Notes under the pieces: generated by a model
Seen by the model: only the letters and a program-made list of their open reading frames with translations
Told to the model about the DNA's origin: nothing
The model's database searches: none
Part shown: piece by piece, positions 13,171-26,900 of the stretch
Numbering within the stretch: the stretch's first letter is position 1
Layout: each line of letters starts with the position of its first letter
Assembly (NCBI RefSeq): GCF_963662255.1
Contig: NC_085047.1
Location: forward strand, 53,008,006-53,072,005
DNA: 64,000 bases
Origin: Cinclus cinclus
Taxonomy: Eukaryota; Chordata; Aves; Passeriformes; Cinclidae
Direction: 5' to 3'
Program-made: the position numbers and the translations under genes

Positions 13171-16100
13171 TCTTATGGCTCACCTTTCACTGTTTCCATT
13201 GGCAAACAAATGTTAGAACACTTATATGCAGAAAATATATTCCTTGTGGAAGAATTCATAGGGAGGATGTCAAAACTGCAATATCTGGAAAGAAAACATG
13301 GCTGAAATGAAAGTTCACATGCACATAAAACCAGTTAAAATAATTTCTAATGTTGGACTTTGAAATTCATCAGAGTATACTAAAGGGTTCCAGTGTGCAA
13401 TGATCCACCAGAAACTTCTGACTTAGCCATGTATCACATAAAACACATGAAGAACAGTGTTAATGTCATGCACTGTGAAGCACTAAGAAGGTCACGTTCC
13501 ATGTCCTGTGGTCAGGTCTGGCTAATGTCTCTTAAAGTTGATGAGGCTAAATTAGAACAGTTTAGCAAAGAGCCATTAATGCTGCTGGAAGCATGGACAG
13601 CCTGTGCAGGGAGCAGGCAAAATAACTTGGCTTACATGGGAGAATGAAGGCAGGAATGGGACTGTGTGCTCTTCATGCAAACTAAGGTGGGATAGAAGTA
13701 CATGAGTTGAATGGACCATAGTGTAAGTGAGGATGGTCTGGCTATTAATTAAGACAGGCTGGGGAACAGAAGAGTTTTTGCCTCTAGTCCTTCTGGGAGG
13801 TTCTGTGACAGCCTTCTAACACAAATAAAAGGGGCCTATAACTGTCTGCTTGCAAGGTGGCACTTTACAGATTCCCGAAAGGTCCTGAGCAGCACCACTC
13901 TGAGATGCTCCATGAGGCTGAATTCAGCCCCAATTTACTGCATTTCCCCTTCTTTACAGCCTTCTGACTCTGAAATTTCCTCAGGTTTTGGTGCAGATAT
14001 ACATTAATCTGCAGTATCCAACTTTAAAAATAATTTCTGTTAACTGGAGTCATCTACTAGTGAGAAAATGGAATTTGTAAAATCCTTTCCAGCATTTTGC
14101 TAAATCCTTTCCTGAATAATCATTTTCATGTTTTTTCCCTAAGGCTCTTAAAAAAGCCAGTACTGGAGCAGCCCTGCTAATGATTAGGAAATTAGCAGAG
14201 TGTTAGCTGAGGAGCTGCAGGCTTGCACAAAATGATGAAAATATTTATAAGTTAATATTGGGTTTGGGAAGATATGTTTTTGAATTTTGACTTAAAAAAG
14301 AGAAATTAGAGGAGGATAATGATTTTTAAAAAAATTTAGACAACAGCTTCTGAACAGAAAAGGGGCCTAAAAATAATCACAGTTAGAGTGAACTGGAGCT
14401 GCTTCAATATTTTCTTTATAAAACAGTGTTTGAATAATCTTTGAAGTAACATTATAAAGCATTGATCTACTTTAGTTCTTTGTAGGAAAGATAGAACCAT
14501 AATACTGCTTTTGAAATCTCACATTTAACATACCCAGACAGTCCTGGAAATAAGGAATGACAATTCATATTCACTTTCTAAATTCAAAATTATGAAATTA
14601 TAAATTTTTAAACTTTTTCCCCAATGTTTGCAAATCCAAGACTTTGCAGATCCAGTGTGGGCATGTCCTGAGCAAAATAATTCTCTGAGCTTTTAGTCTG
14701 TGAGTTGCTACGAATATTTCTTTCCTCAGTGCTAAAAAGAACTTTACAGAAGTGAAGGAATTTTGACTTCAGCCTGTGGAAAAATGTTTGGTTTTGACAT
14801 TTCAACAACATTCATTAAAACACAAAATGCTCTTTTTTTTTTTAGCTTTTTAAGATCCACAGATTGTATCAAAATTTATTGAAAAAGCATTGAAAATTTG
14901 TAATCTGGCAAATAAACAGTACAAAGGCATGTAGGACACACCTGCTTGTCACACTCTGCTATTACAATGCTTCCTGTAGGGCTTTTGGCTTAGGTCAGCC
15001 CGTCACCCAGGTAATCCAAAATTTGTGGTTTGAGAAACAGTGTGGGTCTAGTGACTTTTCCTGTTTGAGACAACCTTAACAATCCATTTGGTTGTGATTC
15101 CATACCATTGGAGTAGCATCAATGCCAAGGATTGCTGATCATGCTCCCATTTACTGCTCTGGAAGTAACAATTTTGATTTTGTGTTGCTCTGTCAGCTAA
15201 AAGGTCTTTACATTTCCGGTGGTATAAAGTTCCAACTCCTGTTTTCTGTAAGTAGGCAGAGTATCTTTTCCTCTGAATTCTGAGAAAACAAAGAATAAAT
15301 TAAATTATTTAATTAGGACTCAAGTACACAATTACAACCCCAGACATCTCAATTGCATAAGGTTGCTGCCAATTAGAGAATGCTCACTAAATCACTGTAA
15401 ATTGCACCATCCTGCTGACTGCAATGAAAATATTCCAACTAATGTCATCCCAGGATCTGGATAACTCAATGCGTGTTGTACATACACCTTTATAAACTTA
15501 ATACAGGTAATAAATGTTTAATTCAAAGTTTGAAAAAGTCTTGTTTTTTTTCATTTGGCAGTGAATGATACAGATATGAGTAGATGCCTGATGGGTGCCT
15601 GCAGGATGCATTACGTCACTGCAAAGCTGATGTGATCAACTGCTGGTTTTAAATAATATTCACTGAAGGTTACTCTTTGCTAGTTTTACTTAGTTTCTTT
15701 CTATGTATACTTTCTTGATTCATTGCAGTGTGAGAACATGTGCAGGCAGGGGCCAAAAATGAATTGATTTTCTCTTTTAGGAGATTTTGAACTCATATCA
15801 AGACAAATAGCTGAAGTATTCTGTTTTGCTGGAAACGTTGTCCTAATAGCTCACACGTGGCATGGGAACCATCCCCTCTTAGGGTCTAAAGGTACGAACT
15901 GATAAACAGTTAACATTTGCTTATGCTGGTTTTGACACACACATTAAAAACAAGTTATTTAGGTATTTCCTTATTTTTGGATTGGATTTTTACTGCTTCT
16001 TTAAGCAACATTTATGAAGTAGATTTTGAGATATTTTCGAGTGTGAAAATCCATTTGCGAGCTATGGCAAGCAAATCTGAACTGTTTTCCAGGGTCTCTA

Positions 16101-17734
16101 TGCCAAAATCTCTGTCATCTGGTGTTTTGCCGGTTGCTTCAACGGGTCCAGAATCAACTTTTACCTTAGAGTTAATAGAACTGGGAAGACCAGAAGTCCT
16201 AGCATGGCGAGCAAGCTGATAGAAAGCTTAATTTACAAAACCAATTTCAATTCCTTTAACATGTGATAAAAACAAAGACCTCTATTTTAGTTTTTTTTCA
16301 CCCATGTTTAGTAGGAAATTGGGTAAATATTTGCTGTGTGCTTTCACACCAATAATCCTCAAAGTTGGGTACTGCATTGTGTCCACTTTCTGCACCTTCT
16401 TTCAGGAAATTGTCTCAGATTCTTTGAGGTTTTATGAGGGAGTTACAGCTCAGAATAATGAATTCATAAGAAGTCAGCCAAGATATCCAAGTGATGGAAA
16501 AATTATTGACAGTCATGATGCTCTCTGTGAGAAGAAAAGGAATAAATCCATGTAGTTTCATGGTGGCATCTGCTGATGGCAGTTTTGTGAAGGAGAAACA
16601 TTTTGTATAAAATGAAATCTAACAAGGGCTGTGTCCGTGGTGTACTATTGGACTTCAGCTCTCATTATAATCTGTGGTCTGGATTAAGAATAATCTGACC
16701 AAAAAAAAAAAAGTTTTTTTTTTAACCGGTATCATTTTCCCAGCTTGAGTCACCAAGCAGCTGCCTAGGCCATTGCAGCAATACAGAAGCAGCTGCAGGA
16801 CAAACATGAGTGCAGGAGGGGGAAGAGGGAGGAGGAACCTGGGAGCAATAAAGCAGGTACTGCTGTTGAATGGAGTTGTTACTCAGGCTCTGGCTCCTAG
16901 GAAGAGAAAGGAATGTCTGCCTGGAGGGGCCTGGCAGGATACACTCTCACCTGACATGGCCTGGAAACCTGTGTTTCCACAACTCAGTCCGCAGTCTCCA
17001 TGGAATACGTTGAGAGCTTGTGGATCTCTTCTGTGATGGACACCCTCACCAAAACAACCGCAACAAAGTTAAGTGGAGCCTGAATTTTGTAGTTAATGTT
17101 TACAAAGCCACACTTGGATCTAGAACCTGAATCTAAAGGTGAAACATGCTTTGATTTTTGGCCCTTCATTATTGCTAGTATTAGTGGGCTGGAGTTGTCT
17201 GCTTTTAAATATGGTATGACAGGGATTAGTAGAACTAATCAGGAAGGCTCGCTGGATATATAAAATTTGTAATCCTGGCCCAAATTCCTTGATGCATTGT
17301 GTGGGTGCTGGAAAAGTATCCAGCATTTGTACTCTGTTGCAAAAAAGGAAAAGCTCAAAGGGTCTAACATGAAGGAAACACACATTCACAGGCAGAACCA
17401 TCTCTGTACAGAATACCTCAAAATTGAAGAGACCGGTAAGGATCATTGAGTCCACTATTTCATCTTTCAACTCCGGCTTCCATCTTTAGAAATTTTGATG
17501 TTCTCCGATGACACTTGGAATATCTACCAGCAGAAATCCAATTTCAAGAAAACATGATGCTTTGCCATATTGCAATCAGCACTCAGTGAAGGAAGTCAGC
17601 TCAATATGCAGAGAGGAGGCTTAAAGCTTAATTTATGGTAGTGCTAATGACTTCCTTTATCATCTTCAGTAAGGGACAATGGTGACTAATTGCAACACTT
17701 GAAATTTAGATTAAACATAAAAATGTTCATTTCA
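13171..17734. other. Intergenic, with one coding-like patch
   Basis: Mostly AT-rich. The interval 16,012-16,215 on the minus strand is an open 67-codon stretch after a good splice acceptor and is described as a finding. A poly-A/poly-T pair lies at 16,700-16,724. Sequence near 17,430-17,460 faintly resembles a CR1 tail in the minus sense. Confidence 0.5.
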
Positions 17735-17900
17735 GAAGGGACGTAGAATCTCTATTGTTGGAGATTTTCAAGAATTTATACAAAACCCAGTCTGACCTGG
17801 CATGGTTTTAGCTATAATTCCACTTTAAGCAGGAGATTGGATTGTGCCATGTCTAGAGATCTCTTCCAGGCAGCACTTCTATGGTCCTGCACTATATTAC
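17735..17900 (+). mobile_element. Old CR1 LINE 3' end
   Basis: It shows GTTGGAGATTTTCAAGAA, then a CTGACCTGGCATGGTTTTAGC-like segment, AGCAGGAGATTGGATT and AGAGATCTCTTCCAGGCA. This is the order of the avian CR1 3' tail in the plus sense. It is diverged and lacks the terminal octamer repeats. Confidence 0.6.
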
Positions 17901-20900
17901 TTCACTTCCAATTGCCTGATTTCTCTGACAGTATCTGAACATCTATTTCTGTATCTGTCATAATAATTGGTCTTAATTCTGGAGATCTTGATGTTACTGT
18001 AGCCCATATGAATAAATATGACATTTGGGAAAGCTTCCTGTAAATTCTACTCCATTGTACAATTATCCTGTAGTTTTTGATCTACACATGAGCTTTTGAA
18101 ATGCAATTTGTACATTAAAATTTCCGTCCTGCCTTATTGCTGGCATACTGTGTATCTGAAATCCATGAGGTCTTCATCATGCTGAAGAACTGTAGTCTGT
18201 GGAAATAAGTATGAGTATTTTTTAAAAAATCTTGTCTGTAAAACCTTGCACCTTGAACACTTCACTGGTGTTTTTCATTACCCATGAGCTTTTGAAATAC
18301 TTTTTGAAATACTATTTGCACATTAAAGTATTTGTGCTTTGAAATCTACTATGCAAATAGTTCCTTTCATAAAATCAAGAAAATAGAATGTTAAATATGT
18401 ACAGGAATAGTTGCCAGATGGCCGGAGCAACAGTCTGGAGCTACTAAATGGAAAACATTCTTTATTAGTTCAAGGCAGAAAACGTATCTGTTAGGCACAG
18501 CCCTAAGTCAGGTATTTAGCCATAAAACACCTCCAAGTTCCCCAAGAGACAGTCAGGAAAAAACCTTTAATCCTATTGAGCTGAGACATGTCTGTGGTTA
18601 GGCTGAGAGAGAGATGTACCTTCTCTTTCTTATTTCTACAGTCTAAAGCACAGCACATTTCCAGAGGTTGGGGACGTAATGTCTTTGTATACTTAGTCTC
18701 AAATTCTTTGGCTTTCTCTTCTAATTTATAGCACCTTTATGTAAGAACAAGTTAGTAGATTTTTTCTTTTATTCCTCTTTCTTCTTTCTTGGTTATTTTG
18801 TCCCAGTCTTTCAATTTGCTACCTTTTAGCTGTATCAAAAGAAAGCAATGACATAGAAATAATCATGACATTACTGAATTCATGTACATTCCTTTTAGGT
18901 TAATGTACATTTTATTTACATTAACTTGTCAACTATGCCAAATCCTTATAAAATGTTCAAAACAGATCATGTGCCTTAGTAAAAAATGGAATATTCAGAT
19001 ATCTTTTTAAACCTCTTTAGATGGAGAAAATTTAAAATATTTTTCAAAACCACAGATTATTTTTTATGGTGCACCATATATTAGTACAAAATTTTTATAG
19101 GATGAGTCACTAAAGAAAAATAGTAAAAACTGCCCTGCCCCACATATGAACTACTGAGGACTGTTCATGTACTGTGTAATACTTTATTGAAGAGAATGTC
19201 ACAAGTAACTGAGGCAGCACAAGTTTAATGATGTAACTGATTATTTGTATCTGATTACTTTTCAGTAAGATGCTGCAATAAAAATATTACCAAAAAAAAA
19301 AAATTTTTAAGTTTTAATATTCCTTTGAGTAATTCAGCATTGCAGATGATTCAGTTGTCTTCTGAAATCAGCAGGTCATAAACCCCTCCAAAGTGTCCAT
19401 TTGGAAATTAAAGATCAGCCCACCTTCTGTGAAGGTTCATATAATCTCTTTCTCTTAAGAAGAGCATTAATATTTTTCCTCTTCTCTTTTTTTTTTCAGA
19501 GCTGCCTCCAGCCAGTCATCTGTATCCTGCACTGTTGCCTGACATTATTCAGGTCCAAAGACATATTCTGCTTTTGCTAGTCCTCAGTAGGTTTTATCAT
19601 AAATAAACTAGTAAAAATAACTCTAGATGTATAATTACCTTACAGTAGGTATGTATTTATCAGAGGACTGAAATCAGACCAAATCAGTCTGCTCTGAAGA
19701 CCATGTCTACATAGCAAATGAAGATATGGTTGCAATTTGTGCTAGCTTTAATCAAATGAAAGAGGTAAACAGTTAAGGTTTCATCATAGACTAACATCCC
19801 AATGGTCTCAGACTGACTCAGCAATTATCTTTGGCAGCAGGTTCTATTCATTCATGCTTGTAGAGACCTGGACAGGATGGAGTTAATGCATTGTTATGCC
19901 TCGAACACCAATGGCCAAGCAAGTGTACAAGTTAGAACAGGATGTGTCTGGACAGGAGGGCTGTACAGAGGTATGGCAGCACCTTCTTGGGGGCAGCTTC
20001 TCTCTTTTGCTTCATGGTGCCTGCATAACATAAAGGACAGCCCAAGCGCAGAAGTGGGGCCAAGAAGTGGGCATGCAGTATACACCAGAAATCAATCCAG
20101 TAGAGAGGGATCAACACCCCCAAAAGACAGTCAAAGGCCCATGGCCCATGCACAGAGTGGTCCAGAGGAATGGACTGCTCAGGCTCACTCATTTACATGA
20201 AGAGCAAGACACTTAATCCCAGAAGTGGGAAAACTTGCCCCCAGAACCATGGACACCCTGTCAACTGAATCAATGGACACAGGACAGTGATCTTTCCTCT
20301 CCCATCTGATGCCTCTTTCATACTCTGCTTCTTGCCTCTAACTTTTTTTTCTTTTATTTCTCTTACTATTAGAGGATAGGCACAAAACATATACCAATAC
20401 CAAAACATATACCAACATATACCAAGTGTGTAGTTTGTTATCAAAACTTTGTGAACTTCGTTTTTTGGAACCCTTTTGGCTTTTGCCATTCTCTTTCCAC
20501 TATGGCTATCTATGCATCTTGGATACTCTGTTCCATGTGGGAATAGGATGCAACGTTTTTACTGGTTTCATAGGCAGAATGCCTTATCATCATTTTCTTG
20601 TAGGGACATCCTTAACATTAGTACTGTTTTCATAAACTTGCAGAAATACTTCTTGTGGGTATATGATGATATTTGCATACATGTGAAATTTCTGCCAGGT
20701 CATTTCCATAGAAGCTACTCAGAGTCACATAATACTGGATGAGCCCAGTGATTGAAGCACAGATTAAAGAAAAAAGGAAAACACTTCTATAAATCTCTTC
20801 ATTGCTGGTTTGCAATAGGCCACTTAAATCAACTGATGAATACAAGTTGGTGTATGAAAACTTGTTTATCAATTATCATTGATAAGCACTTCACCTGCTG

Positions 20901-23900
20901 ATTACCATTTTTGAGGATTACTTTGATGATTTGCCTTCCTTTTTTTGAGCTTCCTTCCAGCTGAACCTTCTTCACACAACTCAGGTAGAAGTTTCTGCCC
21001 CAACACTTAAAGAGACATAAACAGTTCATTTACCGGCATGGTCTGAGAGAGGGTAGGCAGAAATGGATACAAATGTAAACCTCCTTCAGGCATATCTAAG
21101 AAGGCAGTTCTCTTCAGCAGGAGAAGGAAATCTCTTTTCCTTTTTTGCAATTCATTTCCATTCCCCTCTCCAGATGTTTATGCCCCTTGGGATGAATATT
21201 GAATTGACAATTTGTGTGACTGAACTCAGAGTTAGCTGCCAACAAAATTCATTTGAGAGTAAAAGAAATATTTGGTTAGTCTTACAATGAAAAGTAAATA
21301 GCCTTCCTCTGAAATGTGGGGATTGAGTACTCTTTCCAGGGGTTCTCCAGAGTTTAGTACTTTGCACATAACAGTACAAAGTCCTGCTAATTCCCAATCC
21401 TAGATGAAATGAAGATTTTAATTATCAGTTTAGAAAACAGAGATCTGCATCTTCTCAGGTTGGCTACAGTATGGCAGCAGTGTTTAAAAAAAGATAAATT
21501 ATGCATTTAATATCCAATTAAAGTAGTACTTTTAAGTTTTTTTATAAGGCTGCTAAGCAAAATGTACCAGGGACACACATTTACATCTATCTGATTCATG
21601 CCATAGTCATTACTTTCACTGGACAAGTTTATTTACCTGGATTACTAATTCATTAGTAAATTAGAAATAAAAAAATACAAATAAAAAGGAACAAATATTA
21701 TACATAGAAAATCCTCACAAAGTTTTATCACAGGCAATTGTCAACACTGGCACTAAAAAAGATTTTCTGCTGTTTTTTTAGCTGTTCAAACAAGAGGAAA
21801 ATTTCTTGAGGGCAAACAAATTAAATGAGACAAACTAGAACATTGACATCACAAAAAAGGCGATTTGCAGCCACAGGTGGCGCAGGGAGGTGACAAAGTC
21901 TGGTGTAGAATTGCAATATCACTTCTGTATAAACTGAGTCCCAGAGCACAGTGATCTGCTTGTGATTACACTCAAAAGGAACAGGAAGTCTGAAAGTGGT
22001 TTCACAACGCATCTTAAAGTACATTCCCTGACACTGACTTCATCTTGTAGGACAGGCTGTTGTGGTCCCTGTGGCTTTATTCTAGCCCTTATTTGTTTTC
22101 TCATGTCTTTTATGCTTTTGTCAGAAGCAAGTCTTTAGCTTGCAGATGGACCAAGCAAAGGGTGTTGAAGAGGGAGAGCAGGAGAAGCAGCAGCTTGTGT
22201 GCTACTGGTATGGCTGAGACAGCAGCACAGTCCCCAGCCTTTCAAAGGTGGGCATGGGCAGAAAGCCTGTTACAATACCCATATAAGTTCCAAGGAGTTT
22301 AGAGAAATGGCAGATTCAAATACATTGAAGAAAACTCTTGGCTCATCCAGGCATAAGTTTTTTAAACAGGCTTATTGGCATATTTGTCTCTTAACTTTTG
22401 CTTTTAGTTTGTCCTTTTCTCCACAAAGGAAAAAACCTAGCTCTTTCTCGGTTTTCTCATACTTTGTTTTTGCTTTTTAAAAACTAATTAATCAAAAATT
22501 TTCCTGAATGTCTTATTACTCCGTACCTTCTAAAGGATCACAGAATCTGCCCCTTTTTAAAATAGGAGAATCATATTTGTTATTCATTTTTTTTCAATAT
22601 TAGTGACCTTCTGCATCCTAATCTGCCACTCTTCTGCCAGGTCGTGCATCTGATTCCTTCAATGTGTTTTCAGGCCTCTCAGTTTGATGCAACCCACCTA
22701 CTTTACAGATATATTCCGTTCTTGTCCTAGTATTTCAGGAAGTTATTAACCAAACCCAGTAAATGCATTTATGGGATCCTAAGAGAATTGTATCAAGCAC
22801 TTCAGGAAAAATCATGGCTAATGGCTTTGAGAATCACTCTTCAAACTTATGTATACCTTGTGATGATTTCCTCTATTCCAGATTTCCTTGTCTCCATATG
22901 GAAATTTCACCACATCACTGTCAAAAGACTTATGGAGACATAAAGCCTATCATGTGTAATACCATGTGTTAGCTTTCCTTTACCATCCACCATAAGAGAG
23001 GAGAATTATTTCAGTGGCTGAAAAGAGTAACGGGAAATATGGTAGCACAATGTAATTATATATATATTACACTCTTCATGTTCTGTTTCTCCCTGTCATT
23101 AGAGGTTTAGGGGTGGATGTTGTCCACATTTCTTAGACATCTGTTTTATTTAACGATGGAAAACCAGCAATTTCAACTGGAGGACATCTCTTCCTAATCA
23201 GGAGTAGCCTAATGCTATTGCTAGCTTGCAGGAGGAGCCTTTATCCAGTTAATCCTTGTCACTAATGGGAGGCTGCACATGATACTATGAAATTTTATCC
23301 AACAAAACTTCTGAAAACTAAATCAGAAAAGGGTTTTCATGCCCTGAGTGCAGAACTAGGCAAAAATTCTCTATGCAGATTACAGTAAGAAAGAATAGTA
23401 AAGACTGAGGGCAGTATGAGAAGATGAGAAGATTGTTTCGCAGTTGCAGCTCAGAAAAACGTTTGAAACGTTTGAAGCGGCAGCAAATTTTTAACTAAAA
23501 GTTAATTTTAAAAGCCCCTGTTATTATCATAGATAATCTTGTTTTCTCAGTGTCTACATTATCTACATTATTCTCCCTTGGAAGTATTCAGGATTTGCTG
23601 AAAGCGCATCACACCAAAACTGGGACTTTGGGACTGCAATTTTTATTATTTTCTATAAAATTTTCACTAAAATAATTGTGCTGTGCAAATTTCTGTTGTT
23701 GCATTGTTCATGAGCCAAACATTTCTCATTCTACTATGTGTTTTCCTGCTTCCTCCTCAGTCTCCCAAAGTGCTAAAGCATGTCTAATATTCTCTTCAGA
23801 ATAATAATAAAATTTAATAATTTAATAATAATTTTCTTCTTCAAAGTAAAATAAAAGGCAAGACAAGTAGTAAGCCTGAAGCCAGTAAAAATGAAGTCCT

Positions 23901-26900
23901 TAACATATTTTAAAATTAAGTTAAATATGATCACACTAATGTGTGAATATCTGCTACTTGTTCCAGAAGTACACTCATATACAGGGATGTATGATGAAAA
24001 TTTGAGAATTTTTTTAGCCTATAAATCATAGTAATTCCAGATAATGGTGATATTTAGTGGCTATCACTCCAAACACAATAAAAATACAATGTCAGATATC
24101 ATTCTCATTATGGAAGGTAACATCATGTTTTACAGCAGTTTGGAATGGAGCATGAAATGGAAACTAGGACCAGAGCAAGTGCCCTAAGCTTTTGATCCTC
24201 TTCTCCTGCTGCATCCCTTGCCCGAGAGCAGGGAGGCAACTCCCCAGGGGTATGTCCTGAAGTGACAGCCTCTTAACCATCTTCTAAGGGGCAAACAAGC
24301 CAACTCTTCTGAATACACTCCAGAGACTCCAATGATTGCTAGGATTTTTGGACTTGTAGATATGATGTAACGTCATTTTCCAGAGTGCTTTTCACCTAAG
24401 CTCTCTCCACCAGCAGCAGGGTGTTTTGGCACACTCAAAATCCCTGCACATGCTTGGCTGTATCTTTGGACATAGCTGCATGGTATGCCAGGATGTGGCT
24501 GGCTAAACATAACCTGCCTCTGATCAGAGGGGTTCTTCAGTGAGACACTGGCACAGATCAGCTTAATCCACACTCAATCTGGCCTGTATCCAAATATCCA
24601 CAACTGTGGAACCAACAGGGCATTTTTTAATCCCACCAGATATAGTTTGAAATACCTCTAAAAATAGGAAGCAAACACAATGCTGTTTGACATAAGACTG
24701 ATCAAATCATAACACTTGAGTGTGATTCAGTGTCCAAGGACATGTTTCTGCTTAGTATAAAGTGTCTGGCTGAGGGTTCCACCCCCTTGCTGTAGTCACA
24801 GTGAAATCATTCTTCATTTAGTCTTAATAATCTTTTTAAGATTTTTAAGAATATTCTTCCGGAATGTAGCTCCTCAAACATGCAGCGTAAGTCTTCAATA
24901 ATTCTATCTTTCATAAGAGTTTGGTCTGGATTTTTTTGTTTTGTTTTGTTTTTTTAATTTAAAAATTTTGACTGGTCTAATACTACAAGGAACACCGTTC
25001 TCGTTAAAACTAAGTTGAACATTTCTTAGCCTTCCTTTGTTAGATATAAGTTTAAAATCCAGACTCCCTCTGATTTCCCACTGGTATGTTGTCCTCAAAG
25101 TAATGCAAGTCTTACAACAGAAAAGAAATAAATCACAATTTAACCAAAGAACAGCCTGCAATCTGATTTTCCTTTGCACAGCAAATACTGTGTTTCATTT
25201 AATTTTCCTTTCCTTTTTATATTCTGGTAGTTTATTTGTCTTTAACTGTACCCACATTTTAGAATGATGTTTCATATGTATTTTTTTACAGAAAATAACT
25301 ATCTGCAAAAGCACCATTAAATCTCCAGAGCTTCCTTGTTTCTTTTTGCATCTGTTTTTGACTTTAGAATCAGTTTCTACAAGACCCATTAGAACTGTTC
25401 CATACTGTTTCAGTGTCCTACTTTTCCTTATATCCTATACAGTTACCAGGTCACTGCTTGTTGCTGCTTGTTTTTATGAGATGAAGTTTCAGGTGCAGTA
25501 ATTTTTCTGCTCTATGAGGCCTATAATGTTGATCTTTCTGATTCTAAAATCATCTGTATGCAGTAATGGGCCTTTTTTTGGATGCACAACTACAAGTAAT
25601 GATTTCAAACCTCTAATTGTCCAGGTACTGTCCAGAAGGGAACATTCACTCTAGAAACGTTTGAAATAATTTGAATTTTGTATCAGGGTTCTGCTTACCT
25701 CCCATCCTGCTGTAGTGTTGCTGCAGTTAAGCAATGGCAGCTGTTTGTGACATGTAATTATCTAATTTTATTATTTATTAAATATTGTTAAAATTCAGGA
25801 TCACACTAGACTACAATTTTTGATGAACATCTAAGGAAGTGGAATGTGCGTCCTGAAAATTTTATTTTCTGGAAATCATCACAACTTCCATAAATCTGTA
25901 AAACTAATAACATTCTGGGATATTGTGAGGTGACCCAACACCTCCTAGAGGATGGATACCACAGTGAAAGAAGCAAGGTGACAAAATGTTGGCAGGAAAA
26001 GTGGGGATACTTTGCTCTAGCATCTCTGCTTTACAAAATTCAACTACAGTGTTGGCCATAAAGCTCAGGAAAATTACCACGAGCACAGCAAGTGCATTGA
26101 GGGCATGGTATGGGGTGTGGAAGATAACATACCTCTCTCTTTTAATGTATGTGGAGGAGGTGCTGCTTGGTTTCTTGGCTATCTAAGCACTTCTGTGGCA
26201 GTGGAACCAGGTAGGCTGACAAAGAATGGGAAAGCAGCAAAGGCACATTCCTACCACTGAATTCAATATCAGTAAAAGGGAAATCCCTGTGACTGGGAAT
26301 GAGAAAGCCACGTGGGATTAATGAAATTAGAATGCTATCTGAATTTTGTATGTGAAAGAAAATGGGTCTAATGCACTTAATTTTAGAAGTTTGCTATGCA
26401 TGTAGCTTGTACATATGAATATTCTACTACTAGCTTGGGATTTATGGAGTCGATTCTCAGACCCTTTTCAGTTCATAAATTAACACACTGGACTGAGTCC
26501 AAGCAAGTGTTCTGTCTGAATCGAAGCCCAGTGCCTTCAGAGAGCACTCATCAGCTTTCTGGCAGGCGCAACCCTGGCCTTGCACTGCAGTGCTTCCAGG
26601 GGTCACTGCTGCAGGGCAGATCACACAAATACACAAACCCATGCTTACTTTTCTAAACAGAGGCCTTAAGCACAAGGGTACAGAATATTCTGTGTAATGA
26701 CTCATGATGTATTTGCTCTTCCTTCTTTTTTGAAAACTTAGTATTTTGCAACAAAGGCTTGAGGAGCTGCTGTGTTCGACAAGTATCAGGAGGAGCTCTG
26801 TACATCAGCACTGCGTTTCACTGGGAAGGGAAGATTTTCTACAACCACTCCTTTATTTTGTCCAGGTTATGCTGAATATATATCAAAAGTGCGAAAAGTG

